From positions 1 through 8,151 of the forward strand of contig CAYRMG010000050.1 in assembly GCA_964425585.1 (NCBI GenBank): DNA of 8,151 nucleotides, given 5' to 3'. Of this stretch, positions 1 to 7,060 are shown piece after piece. The notes beneath the pieces are model-generated. The model was given only the letters and a program-made list of their open reading frames with translations. It did not search any database and had not been told where the DNA came from. This DNA comes from Aquifex sp964425585 (GTDB taxonomy: Bacteria > Aquificota > Aquificia > Aquificales > Aquificaceae). The position numbers and the translations under genes are program-made. Position 1 is the stretch's first letter. Each line of letters opens with the position of its first letter.

Positions 1-872
1 ACCCCTTCCTTTGTGAATACCTCAAGAAGTATGGAGTGTCTTACTCTTCCGTCTATTATGTGAACCTTCTTCACACCCTTTTCAAGAGCCTTGAGTGCGG
101 ATTTAACTTTGGGAATCATACCCTCCCTTATTACGCCATCCTTTATGAGCTTTTCCGCCTTCTCTTTGGTGAGCGTTGATATAAGCTCTCCATTTTCATC
201 CTTGACACCCCTCGTATCGGTAAGATAAATGAGCTTTTCCGCTTTTAACTCTCCCGCTATCTCGGCCGCAGCTATATCCGCGTTTATGTTGTAAGCTTCA
301 CCCCTTTCCCCCACACCTATCGGAGCTATAACGGGAATGAAGTTATGCCTCAGAAGTGTATGAATTAATTCCTCGTTCACGTCTGTAATTTCACCCACAT
401 ATCCTATATCCTCCTTCGGAACGGGTAATCCGAGCTCCGAGAAATACTTTTCCTTGTCAAGCTTCTTAGCCTTAAGGAGCCGACCATCCCTTCCGGATAA
501 ACCCACCGCATATATGTTTTTTCCGCTGAACCTGTTTATAAGTGCTACTATATCCTTGTTTATATCCCCTGAAAGAACCATCTCAACTATGTGCATAGTA
601 AGTTCGTCCGTCTTTCTTATTCCGTTTACAAACGTAGGTTTTATACCAAAAACCTCAAGGGTTTTACTTATCTGGGGTCCCCCTCCGTGAACAACCACGG
701 GATTTATACCCACATACTTCAGAAGAACCACATCTTTAGCGAAGGATTCCCTCAGTTCCTCTTCGTGCATTGCGGAGCCGCCGTATTTTATAACAAAGAT
801 TTTCCCGTGAAACTCCCTTATGTAGGGGAGTGCTTCCTGAAGAATCTTTGCCTTTTCTATCGCATCGTTCAT
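1..872 (-). CDS. argB: N-acetylglutamate kinase, C-terminus cut by window edge
   Basis: This enzyme phosphorylates N-acetylglutamate with ATP, the second and usually feedback-controlled step of arginine synthesis, in the cytoplasm. I translated 290 codons from the ATG at 872. Visible amino-acid-kinase motifs are KYGGSAM (residues 29-35, phosphate-binding Lys29), HGGGPQI (62-68), GLSGRDG (124-130), YNINADIAAAEIA (194-206), LTDTRGV (217-223) and EGMIPKVKSAL (250-260). By family comparison only about ten residues are missing beyond base 1. An N-terminal helix of about 20 residues precedes the kinase fold. In arginine-inhibited hexameric homologues (Thermotoga, Pseudomonas) such a helix carries the allosteric interface, so arginine inhibition is a reasonable inference. 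The start overlaps the stop of the upstream gene as ATGA, which suggests translational coupling; the only Shine-Dalgarno candidate is the weak purine run AAGAAGAG just upstream. Family assignment is secure. Confidence 0.96.
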   Translation of the reverse strand, partial: MNDAIEKAKILQEALPYIREFHGKIFVIKYGGSAMHEEELRESFAKDVVLLKYVGINPVVVHGGGPQISKTLEVFGIKPTFVNGIRKTDELTMHIVEMVLSGDINKDIVALINRFSGKNIYAVGLSGRDGRLLKAKKLDKEKYFSELGLPVPKEDIGYVGEITDVNEELIHTLLRHNFIPVIAPIGVGERGEAYNINADIAAAEIAGELKAEKLIYLTDTRGVKDENGELISTLTKEKAEKLIKDGVIREGMIPKVKSALKALEKGVKKVHIIDGRVRHSILLEVFTKEG

Positions 873-1204
873 TTCTCTTCTTGTATCGTAGCTATGTTTA
901 TATCCCTTCCGAGTTTTTCCTGAACGGATTTTACCTTTTGAACCAATCTACCCTTTTTCCCTTTCCTGTAATCTATCTTCATCGTTATGGAAATCCTATT
1001 GCAATCTTCTTTCAAAGCCTCAAATCCCTTCTTGAGAACATTCATAACCTCATCCCAGTCCTCACCCTCTATTATCGTTCCCATGGGTGTAAGCACATAG
1101 GGAAGTCCTGACTTATCAACAATGTCCACAACCCTTGCAACGTATTTGCTTACGCTCTCTCCTTCTCCTAAAGGTGTCATACTTACGAACACAAGGAAAC
1201 TCAT
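869..1204 (-). CDS. MTH1187/UPF0045-family thiamine-binding protein
   Basis: This is a 111-residue cytoplasmic protein of the MTH1187 (UPF0045, DUF77) family: small ferredoxin-like proteins that form tetramers and, in studied members, bind thiamine-like ligands. The whole-length pattern is visible: SMTPLGEGESVSKYVA (8-23), GLPYVLTPMGTIIEG (33-47), a conserved Arg at 70, and the C-terminal KVKSV (90-94). The length is normal for the family. It starts 11 bp after the hom stop and its TGA overlaps the argB ATG, so it sits inside an amino-acid biosynthesis operon. No Shine-Dalgarno lies at normal spacing: the nearest AGGAAG is about 19 bases upstream, inside the end of hom, so translation probably depends on coupling. 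The exact role here is unknown; family assignment is confident, ligand and function are not. Confidence 0.88.
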   Translation of the reverse strand: MSFLVFVSMTPLGEGESVSKYVARVVDIVDKSGLPYVLTPMGTIIEGEDWDEVMNVLKKGFEALKEDCNRISITMKIDYRKGKKGRLVQKVKSVQEKLGRDINIATIQEEK

Positions 1205-1215
1205 GTATATAAATT

Positions 1216-2523
1216 TTAGTAAGCTTCCTCTTCAACGCGAATCAAAATAGGTTTTTCAACAACAACGGGGAGCTTTTCAACATCCGATAAGGCTTTTTGA
1301 ATATCGTTCTCATACGCCTTGTGGGTAAGTATAACAAGGGGAACGATGGGCTCCCCTTCCCTTCCCGCTATCTTACACACCATCTCTTTTTGGAGAACAG
1401 AGGCTATACTTATGTTGTAGTTTGCAAGAACGTTAGCAATTTTTGCAAGAACCCCGGGCTTATCGGGAACATCAAAACGCATGTAGTATCGGGAGTAGAA
1501 GTTTTTCCTTATCTTCAGTTTATCCCTATCCCAGTTTAGTAAAAATCTTTCCTTTCCTCCGCAAAGGAGGAATTTTCCGGCGTCTATAATGTCGGATACC
1601 ACCGCGGAAGCGGTAGGATGGGAACCTGCTCCCTGACCGTAAAACATGGTTTTCCCCACAAAGTCACCCTCTATCATAACCCCGTTGTAAACTCCCGAAA
1701 CCTTTGCAAGTGCCTCCTCCGAATGTATGAAAGTAGGATGAACCCTTATCTCAACTTCCGAGTCTACCTTCTTAGCTATTGCAAGGAGTTTTAAGGTGTA
1801 TCCGAGTTCCTTTCCCAGTTCAACGTCAAGCCTCTCAATGTTTGTAATCCCTTCAACGTATACATCGTTAAAATCAAGGTATCCGCCGTATGCAAGCATG
1901 GAGAGTATCGCTATCTTGTGTGCAGCATCCCATCCTTCAACATCAAGGGTGGGGTCTGCTTCCGCATATCCCTTTTTCTTTGCCTCCTCAAGGGCTTCGT
2001 TAAAACTGAGGTTTTCCTCAAACATCCTTGTGAGGATGTAGTTCGTTGTTCCGTTCAAAATTCCGAGAATGGATAAAATTCTGTTTCCCGAAAGGCCTTC
2101 TCTGAGAGCCTTTATAACGGGAATGCCTCCGCCTACGGAAGCCTCAAAACCCAAGAAAAGATTCCTTTTTTTCGCCTCCTCAAATATCTCCCTTCCATCC
2201 TCCGCAAGGAGATGTTTATTTGCGGTGACCACACACTTTCCTCTGGTAAGAGCTTCAAGGATTAGCTTCTTAGCAAACTCTTTTCCGCCTACAAGCTCAA
2301 CAACTATGTCCGCACTCGCTAAAACTTCCCTGTAATCGGTTGTTCTGAGCGTTTTAGGAATATCAAACTCCCTTTCTTTTTCCCAGTCAATGTCCGCAAC
2401 TTTCACAAGCTCAAAATCAATTCCCGTTTTCTTTTTAATTATTTCCCTATTTTGTATTAGCAGTTTTACCGTTCCCGTTCCTACCGTCCCGCAACCTACT
2501 ATGCCCACCTTAATGCTTTGCAT
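1216..2523 (-). CDS. hom: Homoserine dehydrogenase with C-terminal ACT domain
   Basis: This enzyme reduces aspartate-4-semialdehyde to homoserine with NAD(P)H, at the branch leading to threonine and methionine. From the ATG at 2523 it has 435 residues. In that numbering the Rossmann loop GCGTVG is at 10-15 and the NK pair of the TANKH motif at 102-103. The family signature GYAEADPTLDVEGWDAAHK lies at 185-203; by analogy with the yeast enzyme Asp199 and Lys203 are catalytic and Glu188 binds substrate. An ACT domain spans about 347-426, with DVPDKPGVLAKIANVL at 351-366, and suggests amino-acid feedback control, probably by threonine. An in-frame ATG at 2541 would add six residues. I prefer 2523 because homologues begin their first beta strand right after the Met, because GGTGGA sits about 11 bases upstream, and because it leaves more room for divergent promoters. 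It is the first gene of the left operon and points away from corA. Confidence 0.96.
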   Translation of the reverse strand: MQSIKVGIVGCGTVGTGTVKLLIQNREIIKKKTGIDFELVKVADIDWEKEREFDIPKTLRTTDYREVLASADIVVELVGGKEFAKKLILEALTRGKCVVTANKHLLAEDGREIFEEAKKRNLFLGFEASVGGGIPVIKALREGLSGNRILSILGILNGTTNYILTRMFEENLSFNEALEEAKKKGYAEADPTLDVEGWDAAHKIAILSMLAYGGYLDFNDVYVEGITNIERLDVELGKELGYTLKLLAIAKKVDSEVEIRVHPTFIHSEEALAKVSGVYNGVMIEGDFVGKTMFYGQGAGSHPTASAVVSDIIDAGKFLLCGGKERFLLNWDRDKLKIRKNFYSRYYMRFDVPDKPGVLAKIANVLANYNISIASVLQKEMVCKIAGREGEPIVPLVILTHKAYENDIQKALSDVEKLPVVVEKPILIRVEEEAY

Positions 2524-2576
2524 AAGAGAATTATCCACCATTTTTCCGAATACAACAATACAGGGGTTTTAAAATA

Positions 2577-3524
2577 ATGAGTGTGATAAAGATATACGTA
2601 AATACATTCAAAGGCTTTGAGGAAATCGGTAAGGAAGAACTTCCCGAATACGAAGGTAAATTTATAGTCTGGTTTGACCTCTTCAACCCTACCGAGGAGG
2701 AGATAAACTTTATTCGGGAAAAAATAGGTTTCAGTATGCCCCCTAAGGAAATACTCGGGGACATAGAGATAAGCTCTAAATACATAGAAGGAAGTAACTT
2801 CCTTGAGATAACCCTCTCCTTTGTGCTTCTCCAAAAAAATGAGATAGCGGTTGAGCCCGTGGTTTTTTATATAAAGGAAAAATACTTCGTAACCGTAAGG
2901 TATAGGGATATTCCCTCAATAATGTTATTCAAAAACAGGGTTAACTTTCATAAGGAGTTTTACCAGTTTCCCGAAAGCCTTTTTGCGGAGATACTGGGAA
3001 TAGAAGTAGACAGACTCGGGGACAGGCTTGAGGTTCTAGGAAACAAGATAAAGGACATATGGAGACAGATGTTCGTGGAACAATCCGAAGAGATGATAAG
3101 GGATTTAGCCTTTTACGATGAGCTAAACATAACAATAAGGGAGAGTATAAACGAGAAGTTAAGGGTTATAAGTAAAGCCCTAAAGAGTTCCCTCATAAAC
3201 GCTCATACGAAAAAAGACCTCAGGGTTATATACGATGACCTTACAACACTTCTTGATTACACATCCTTTTACATGGAAAAGATTGACAGTATACAGAACT
3301 CCCTTCTCGGTCTTATAACGATAAGGCAGAACGAAGCGGTAAAGGTATTTACCGTTCTCGCAACTATCTTTCTTCCCGCAACACTTATAGCAAGCATATT
3401 CGGAATGAACTTCAAGTATATGCCCGAGCTTGACTGGAAATACGGATATCCTTACTCCCTCTTTTTGATGGTCTTCACTACCGCCGTTCTTCTCTTCTGG
3501 GTAAGGAGAAAAGGATGGCTCTGA
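2577..3524 (+). CDS. corA: CorA-family Mg2+ (divalent cation) channel
   Basis: This is an inner-membrane magnesium channel of 315 residues, expected to work as a homopentamer. Residues 1 to about 250 form the cytoplasmic alpha/beta funnel and long stalk helix. TM1 is about 257-276 and ends in the diagnostic pore motif GMN at 276-278. The short outer loop continues as FKYMPEL (279-285). TM2 is about 291-309 and is followed by the basic C-terminal tail RRKGWL. Both GMN and the following MPEL loop match true CorA; family members can also carry Co2+ or Ni2+. The start is supported by AGGGG at 2562-2566, ten bases before the ATG. It is the first gene of the plus-strand cluster and overlaps the next gene by 10 bp. 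A Mg2+ supply fits loosely with the ATP-dependent kinase two genes downstream, but that link is only an inference. Confidence 0.95.
   Translation: MSVIKIYVNTFKGFEEIGKEELPEYEGKFIVWFDLFNPTEEEINFIREKIGFSMPPKEILGDIEISSKYIEGSNFLEITLSFVLLQKNEIAVEPVVFYIKEKYFVTVRYRDIPSIMLFKNRVNFHKEFYQFPESLFAEILGIEVDRLGDRLEVLGNKIKDIWRQMFVEQSEEMIRDLAFYDELNITIRESINEKLRVISKALKSSLINAHTKKDLRVIYDDLTTLLDYTSFYMEKIDSIQNSLLGLITIRQNEAVKVFTVLATIFLPATLIASIFGMNFKYMPELDWKYGYPYSLFLMVFTTAVLLFWVRRKGWL
3503..3508 (+). promoter_or_regulatory. Shine-Dalgarno inside the 3' end of corA
   Basis: AAGGAG lies six bases before the ATG at 3515, within the last codons of corA. This strong site supports translation of the overlapping downstream gene and fixes its start, since that frame has no other good candidate nearby. 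Confidence 0.8.
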
Positions 3525-3922
3525 GGAAAAGGATAGCCGTTGAGGACTTTATTCTTGCTCTTACGGTTCTTCTGACATTTTCTTATCCTTTTATAATTAC
3601 CTTCTTTATACTGTATAAAGAGCATAAAAAAAGGTTTTACGCAAAAAGCGTTATGGAAAAAATCCTGAACGTTTTGGTATCTAATGACTGTAAAGAGCGG
3701 TTTATTGAAATCATTCCGTATATACATGAAAGCTTACTCGGCAAGGTTTATGAGTTTGAAAAAGTTTGTTTAAAAACCGCAGGTAAAAAGGTTATAGCAA
3801 AGGAGTTTATACCAAAGGACGGGGAGTTCGTATACAGGATAAAACTATCTAAGGGAGAGTTAAGTCTCATTGGGATATGGGAGAGGGAAACCTTTAGGGT
3901 TATCCTTATAGATTATGATTAA
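3515..3922 (+). CDS. Single-TM protein of unknown function
   Basis: I do not recognise this 135-residue protein. A basic N-terminus (MALRKR) is followed by one strongly hydrophobic segment at about 12-34, then a second basic stretch KEHKKR (35-40). The remaining roughly 95 residues look soluble and mixed alpha/beta, with two Cys (59 and 85) and an acidic end LIDYD. The segment is long and central enough to be a membrane anchor rather than a cleaved signal peptide, and no signal-peptidase or lipobox motif is evident. The strong Shine-Dalgarno at 3503-3508, the 10-bp overlap with corA and the 8-bp overlap with the next gene argue that it is real and co-translated. Codon use resembles its neighbours. 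A role tied to CorA or the membrane is possible from context only; no function should be assigned. Confidence 0.8.
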   Translation: MALRKRIAVEDFILALTVLLTFSYPFIITFFILYKEHKKRFYAKSVMEKILNVLVSNDCKERFIEIIPYIHESLLGKVYEFEKVCLKTAGKKVIAKEFIPKDGEFVYRIKLSKGELSLIGIWERETFRVILIDYD

Positions 3923-4781
3923 GGGGATAGATATCGGGGGAACGTTTATAAAGGTCGTTTGGGAAGACGGAAGGAAAGAAAAGCATTATATAAAGGATAT
4001 TAAAAACGATAAGGAAAAGCTCCTGAAAAAAATTAAGGAAGTTGTCAAGGAGGGAAACCCTACGGGTGTGGGCATAGCGGTTGCAGGATTTACATCACTT
4101 GAGGGAAAGGTTTACAAGTCTCCCAACATTCCGAGTCTTGACGGAGTTAATTTTAAGGAGCTTCTGAAAGGAACAAGTATCCCTTTTGTTGTCGGAAACG
4201 ATGTGAGCCTGGGGGCTTTCGGCGAGTGGTATTACGACAACCGTGAAAGTGATATACTTCTTCTGGTTGCTGTAGGGACGGGACTCGGAGGCGGGCTCGT
4301 TTACAAGGGTGAGGTGTTCTTCGGCGTTTGCGGAAGTGCCCTTGAGATAGGACATCATATAGTAAGGAAGGAAGGAGAGCTCTGCAGTTGCGGAAGAAAG
4401 GGCTGCTGGGAAGCCTATTGTTCTTCTTATGCCATTGAAAGGGAGTATAAAAAACTGAAGGGAAAAGAGCTAAAAGACTACGAAATAATAGAACGGGCAA
4501 AAAAGGGAGAAAAAGAAGCCCTTGAGGTTATAGAACTTTTCAAAAGTTACTTGAGCGTGGGTCTTATGAATATGGTTCATATCTTTAATCCCGATAGAAT
4601 AGTCCTTGCAGGAGGAGTAGTCCAAACAATGGGAGAACTTCTTCACGATATCCCCCAAAAGGTTAAGGAAATATCGGAAACCTTACCTTCATCCTGTTTG
4701 GAGATACGTTTCTCAAACGCGGGGGAGTTTATGGGTGCGAGAGGGGCATTGGCCTATGCGTTGAAAAAACTAAGAAAATAA
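3915..4781 (+). CDS. ROK-family sugar kinase (glucokinase-like), zinc type
   Basis: This is a 288-residue cytoplasmic kinase of the ROK family, which phosphorylates hexoses or N-acetyl-hexosamines with ATP. The phosphate-1 loop GIDIGGTFIKV spans 4-14. VGNDVSLGAFGEW (93-105) holds the catalytic Asp96. The glycine-rich ATP segment VAVGTGLGGGLVYKG spans 118-132. EIGHH (144-148) supplies sugar-binding Glu144 and His147. The zinc motif CSCGRKGC follows at 157-164 (Cys157, Cys159, Cys164) with a His of 147-148. A later glycine motif LAGGV lies at 231-235. There is no N-terminal helix-turn-helix, so it is a kinase and not a ROK repressor. Length is slightly short but complete. It overlaps the preceding gene by 8 bp with no clear Shine-Dalgarno, which suggests coupling. 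The exact sugar cannot be read from sequence: glucose is most likely, while fructose, mannose or N-acetylglucosamine remain possible. Confidence 0.93.
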   Translation: MIKGIDIGGTFIKVVWEDGRKEKHYIKDIKNDKEKLLKKIKEVVKEGNPTGVGIAVAGFTSLEGKVYKSPNIPSLDGVNFKELLKGTSIPFVVGNDVSLGAFGEWYYDNRESDILLLVAVGTGLGGGLVYKGEVFFGVCGSALEIGHHIVRKEGELCSCGRKGCWEAYCSSYAIEREYKKLKGKELKDYEIIERAKKGEKEALEVIELFKSYLSVGLMNMVHIFNPDRIVLAGGVVQTMGELLHDIPQKVKEISETLPSSCLEIRFSNAGEFMGARGALAYALKKLRK

Positions 4782-4806
4782 TGTAAATTCTTTTAGAAGA
4801 AAACCA

Positions 4807-4815
4807 GGGAGGTGG
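4807..4815 (+). promoter_or_regulatory. Strong Shine-Dalgarno for the Cys-rich small protein
   Basis: GGGAGGTGG precedes the ATG at 4820 by four bases. It is one of the best ribosome binding sites in the window and the main reason to accept the 62-codon gene rather than the overlapping longer frame beginning at 4827. Confidence 0.8.
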
Positions 4816-4819
4816 AAAG

Positions 4820-5008
4820 ATGATTATTGAGTATAGGAAGAAAAAGGGAAGTGATGAGTGGCATTTTTGCACAAAATGTCCAAACTATCCCACGGAAGAT
4901 TACGAAACTTGGTGCGGAGCCACAAGACCACCGGGCGGTAAAATGTGTGAAGAGTGTATACTCCTTGAAGAATCTGATGAACGGGACTGCGAACCCAAGA
5001 TATGTTAA
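4820..5008 (+). CDS. Small Cys-rich, probably zinc-binding protein
   Basis: This 62-residue protein has seven cysteines and one well-placed histidine. His15 and CTKC (17-20) are followed by Cys32, then KMCEEC with Cys43 and Cys46, and finally Cys57 and Cys62. The paired CxxC knuckles suggest a zinc ribbon; an iron-sulfur site is the alternative. The WHFC..C.NYP start followed by a later C..C resembles short conserved uncharacterised proteins I recall from other bacteria, but I know no function. There is no signal peptide or membrane segment, so it should be cytoplasmic. It follows the ROK kinase stop by 38 bp with no obvious terminator and overlaps the likely start of ogt by 32 bp. A Shine-Dalgarno of near-ideal sequence and the nonrandom Cys spacing make it convincing despite its size. 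Confidence 0.78.
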   Translation: MIIEYRKKKGSDEWHFCTKCPNYPTEDYETWCGATRPPGGKMCEECILLEESDERDCEPKIC

Positions 5009-5426
5009 GACAGCCATAACCCCTCATCTTTCACTTTTATTGCTTATATCAAAGGGTAAAGTAGTGGGGGCAAAAGTTTTACGGGAAAGAAGTTTTAGCA
5101 TTCTTGATGAATTTAAAGATTTCTTTTCGGGCAATGGCGACGTGAGAATACCCTTTGACTTTTTAGAATTAAGCTCTACGCATAAGTGTTATAAGGTTTA
5201 CCTTTTCTTAAAGAAGCGTATAAAATTCGGAAGTGTTATAACCTACGGGGAATTGGGAAAAATTCTCGGCATTCATCCCAGATTTGTTGGTTTCTGTATG
5301 AAGGTAAATCCCTTCCCCGTTATAATTCCCTGTCACCGCGTGATATCAAAAAAGGGATTAGGCGGATATTCCGCCGGAATTGATATAAAGAAAGAACTTT
5401 TGAATCATGAAGGATTTGTATTTTAA
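4977..5426 (+). CDS. ogt: O6-alkylguanine-DNA alkyltransferase
   Basis: This suicide DNA-repair protein moves the alkyl group from O6-alkylguanine to its own cysteine. From ATG 4977 it has 149 residues. The C-terminal active domain is complete: VITYGEL (87-93, with Tyr90), the recognition helix HPRFVGF (100-106) with the presumed nucleotide-flipping Arg102, Asn111 of NPFPVIIPCHRV (111-122), the acceptor Cys119, and Glu145 in the closing LLNHEG. The N-terminal domain is about 65 residues, shorter than in Ada or Ogt. The frame is open upstream to 4827, but that part lies wholly inside the Cys-rich gene and has no family similarity, so I chose 4977. Only a weak GAAG precedes this ATG; a TTG at 5040 is a less likely alternative. 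Its stop overlaps that of the convergent TPR gene by 4 bp. Function is secure, the start moderately so. Confidence 0.9.
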   Translation: MNGTANPRYVKTAITPHLSLLLLISKGKVVGAKVLRERSFSILDEFKDFFSGNGDVRIPFDFLELSSTHKCYKVYLFLKKRIKFGSVITYGELGKILGIHPRFVGFCMKVNPFPVIIPCHRVISKKGLGGYSAGIDIKKELLNHEGFVF

Positions 5427-7060
5427 AGCCCCCTTAATTTTCTAATAAGTCTTTCCTTTTGTCCTCTTTCTCCCTGCTTTCCTTTTTCAAGGAGTTCAAG
5501 AGCCTTTTCGTAATATCTTTTTGCTTCTTCCTTGAAACCCATCTTAAGAAGAACATCGCCTACGTGTTCATTAACAACGGGGTCATCGTAAACCATTCTG
5601 AGAGCTTTAAGAAGATAAAACATAGCCTTTTCGTAATTACCTTTATGGTAATAAACCCATCCCATACTATCCAGGTATGCGGGGTTATTGGGGTCTTTAT
5701 CAAGGGCTTTTTTTATTAGCTTTTCCGCTTCATCTACTCTTTCCTTTCCATACCAAAGCAGAAGGGAGTATCCGAGGTAGTTGTAGTAATCGGGGTTTTC
5801 GGGATCCTTCTGTATGGCCTTTTTTAGACTATTTTCCGCATTTTTGAAATCCCCGAGGTGGTCATAGGCTATTGCTTCCAGAAAGTAAACCCTCGGGTTT
5901 TCGGGGTCGTCTTTTTCAAGTTCTTTTAATACTTCAAGGGCTTTTTTGTATTCCTTTTTCTTTATGTAATACTCCGCTTCCAGAAGTAGAAAGGGTTTCT
6001 TATCAAAAGATATTAATTTTCCCTTTTCTATTAGTCTTCTTGCTTCTTCAAGCTTTCCGAGCTCAATGTATACACCTGCTAGCCTTTCCAGAACCTTGGG
6101 GTTGTTCGGAAAGCTGTTGAGTAACCTCTCGTAAACTTTAGCAGCTTCTTTAAACTCACCGTTTGCTTCAAGGGCTAATCCGTAAGAAAATACAACGTTC
6201 GGATTGTTCGGATAAGTGTAGTAAAGATTTTCAAGAATCTCCTTAGCCTTTTTATACCCTCCGGTTGAAAGGAGGAGAAGTGCATAATCAAGTTTGTAGT
6301 TAAGGTTATCGGGCGAGAGCTTAAGGAGTTTTTCGTATATCTCTTTAGCCTCTAAAAGTTTTCCGGAAGCGGTATAGAGTTTCGCAAGTTTCTCAAGAAT
6401 GGCTCTGTTTTTCGGGTTTTGTTTGAGAGCTTCCCTGTAGAGTTCTTCTGCTTCTTTGAACTTCTTTTTCCTTTCGTATATCTTTCCGAGGGATATTACC
6501 GCAGGTGTATAGTTTTTCTGAACTTCCAGAGCTTTCTCAAAATACTCAATACCTTTGAGAGTATTTCCTTCCATAAGGTAAATTCTTCCCAAAAGATAGT
6601 AAGGAAGGGGAGTATCGGGATTGAGCTTTATATAATCAATAAGAAGCTTCTTTGCCTTCTTCCTATCTTTTCCTTTGAGATATTCGTCTATAAGAAATAG
6701 GAGTATTCTGGAGTCGTAAGGAAATGATTTATAAGCTTCTTCTATAACCTTCAGGGCTTCTTTATCCTTTCCTAAGATTTTATAAATGTTATATAGATAA
6801 AGGTATGCATCCTCCTCATTAGGGAAGTGTTTTAAAAACTCATTTGCAACCTTTTCGGCTTCTTTGTAATTTTTTTCCTTTACAAGTATTCTTATTAAAT
6901 CTTTGTAAAGCTCGGGAGAATGAAACTCCTCAAGGGCTCTGTGGCAGTATTCCTTTGCCTCTTTCGGACGGTCAATTAGATAAGAACACATCAATGCATC
7001 GTAATATGGATTAGAAAAACCGAAACTCAGTGCTGAAAGAAAAATTACCAGCTTATTCAT
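5423..7060 (-). CDS. Exported TPR-repeat protein (about 15 repeats)
   Basis: This 545-residue protein is almost entirely tetratricopeptide repeats, helical hairpins that form a superhelix for binding other proteins. MNK plus a hydrophobic stretch to about residue 16 looks like a signal peptide (possible cleavage after Ser16), so it is probably periplasmic or membrane-attached. I count roughly 15 units of 34 residues from about 17 to 523, with repeated Asn-Pro turns and A-x-x-x-Y/F core positions. The unit at about 422-458 carries a three-residue insertion. The last three units, with NYLGYSLL (427-434), YLDSMGWVYY (462-471) and EHVGDVLLKMG (498-508), match a conserved C-terminal block I recall in many bacterial TPR proteins. 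A basic tail ends in RLIRKLRGL. Cys25 and Cys39 are close enough to pair in repeat 1. The start ATG lies in the last codons of the stress-protein gene (8-bp overlap) behind AAGG at 7064-7067. The partner is unknown; cell-envelope assembly is only a guess. Confidence 0.92.
   Translation of the reverse strand: MNKLVIFLSALSFGFSNPYYDALMCSYLIDRPKEAKEYCHRALEEFHSPELYKDLIRILVKEKNYKEAEKVANEFLKHFPNEEDAYLYLYNIYKILGKDKEALKVIEEAYKSFPYDSRILLFLIDEYLKGKDRKKAKKLLIDYIKLNPDTPLPYYLLGRIYLMEGNTLKGIEYFEKALEVQKNYTPAVISLGKIYERKKKFKEAEELYREALKQNPKNRAILEKLAKLYTASGKLLEAKEIYEKLLKLSPDNLNYKLDYALLLLSTGGYKKAKEILENLYYTYPNNPNVVFSYGLALEANGEFKEAAKVYERLLNSFPNNPKVLERLAGVYIELGKLEEARRLIEKGKLISFDKKPFLLLEAEYYIKKKEYKKALEVLKELEKDDPENPRVYFLEAIAYDHLGDFKNAENSLKKAIQKDPENPDYYNYLGYSLLLWYGKERVDEAEKLIKKALDKDPNNPAYLDSMGWVYYHKGNYEKAMFYLLKALRMVYDDPVVNEHVGDVLLKMGFKEEAKRYYEKALELLEKGKQGERGQKERLIRKLRGL

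Noticed and set aside
454..1111. Plus-strand open frames opposite argB and the small gene
   Set aside because: They are shadows of well-recognised minus-strand genes and have no family resemblance.
2524..2541. Six-residue N-terminal extension of homoserine dehydrogenase
   Set aside because: The ATG at 2541 is possible, but homologues start directly before the Rossmann strand and the extension would shrink an already tight divergent promoter region.
4153..4500. Minus-strand open frame of 115 codons opposite the ROK kinase
   Set aside because: It is antisense to an unmistakable kinase, including the zinc motif, and looks unlike a folded protein.
4786..4796. Small hairpin TTCT-TTT-AGAA after the ROK kinase stop as a terminator
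   Set aside because: The stem is only four A/T-rich pairs with no following U tract, too weak to end transcription.
4827..4976. N-terminal extension of the alkyltransferase frame to an ATG at 4827
   Set aside because: It lies wholly inside the Cys-rich gene, has no similarity to the N-terminal domain of this family, and its ATG would use a Shine-Dalgarno better spaced for the ATG at 4820.
6977..6997. Lipoprotein attachment at Cys25 of the TPR protein
   Set aside because: Residues before Cys25 (DALM) do not fit a lipobox and the Cys lies beyond the hydrophobic core; ordinary signal peptidase cleavage is more likely.
5423..7060. DNA-level tandem repeat across the TPR gene
   Set aside because: The units repeat only at the protein level; the DNA of successive units differs too much to call a nucleotide repeat or CRISPR-like array.
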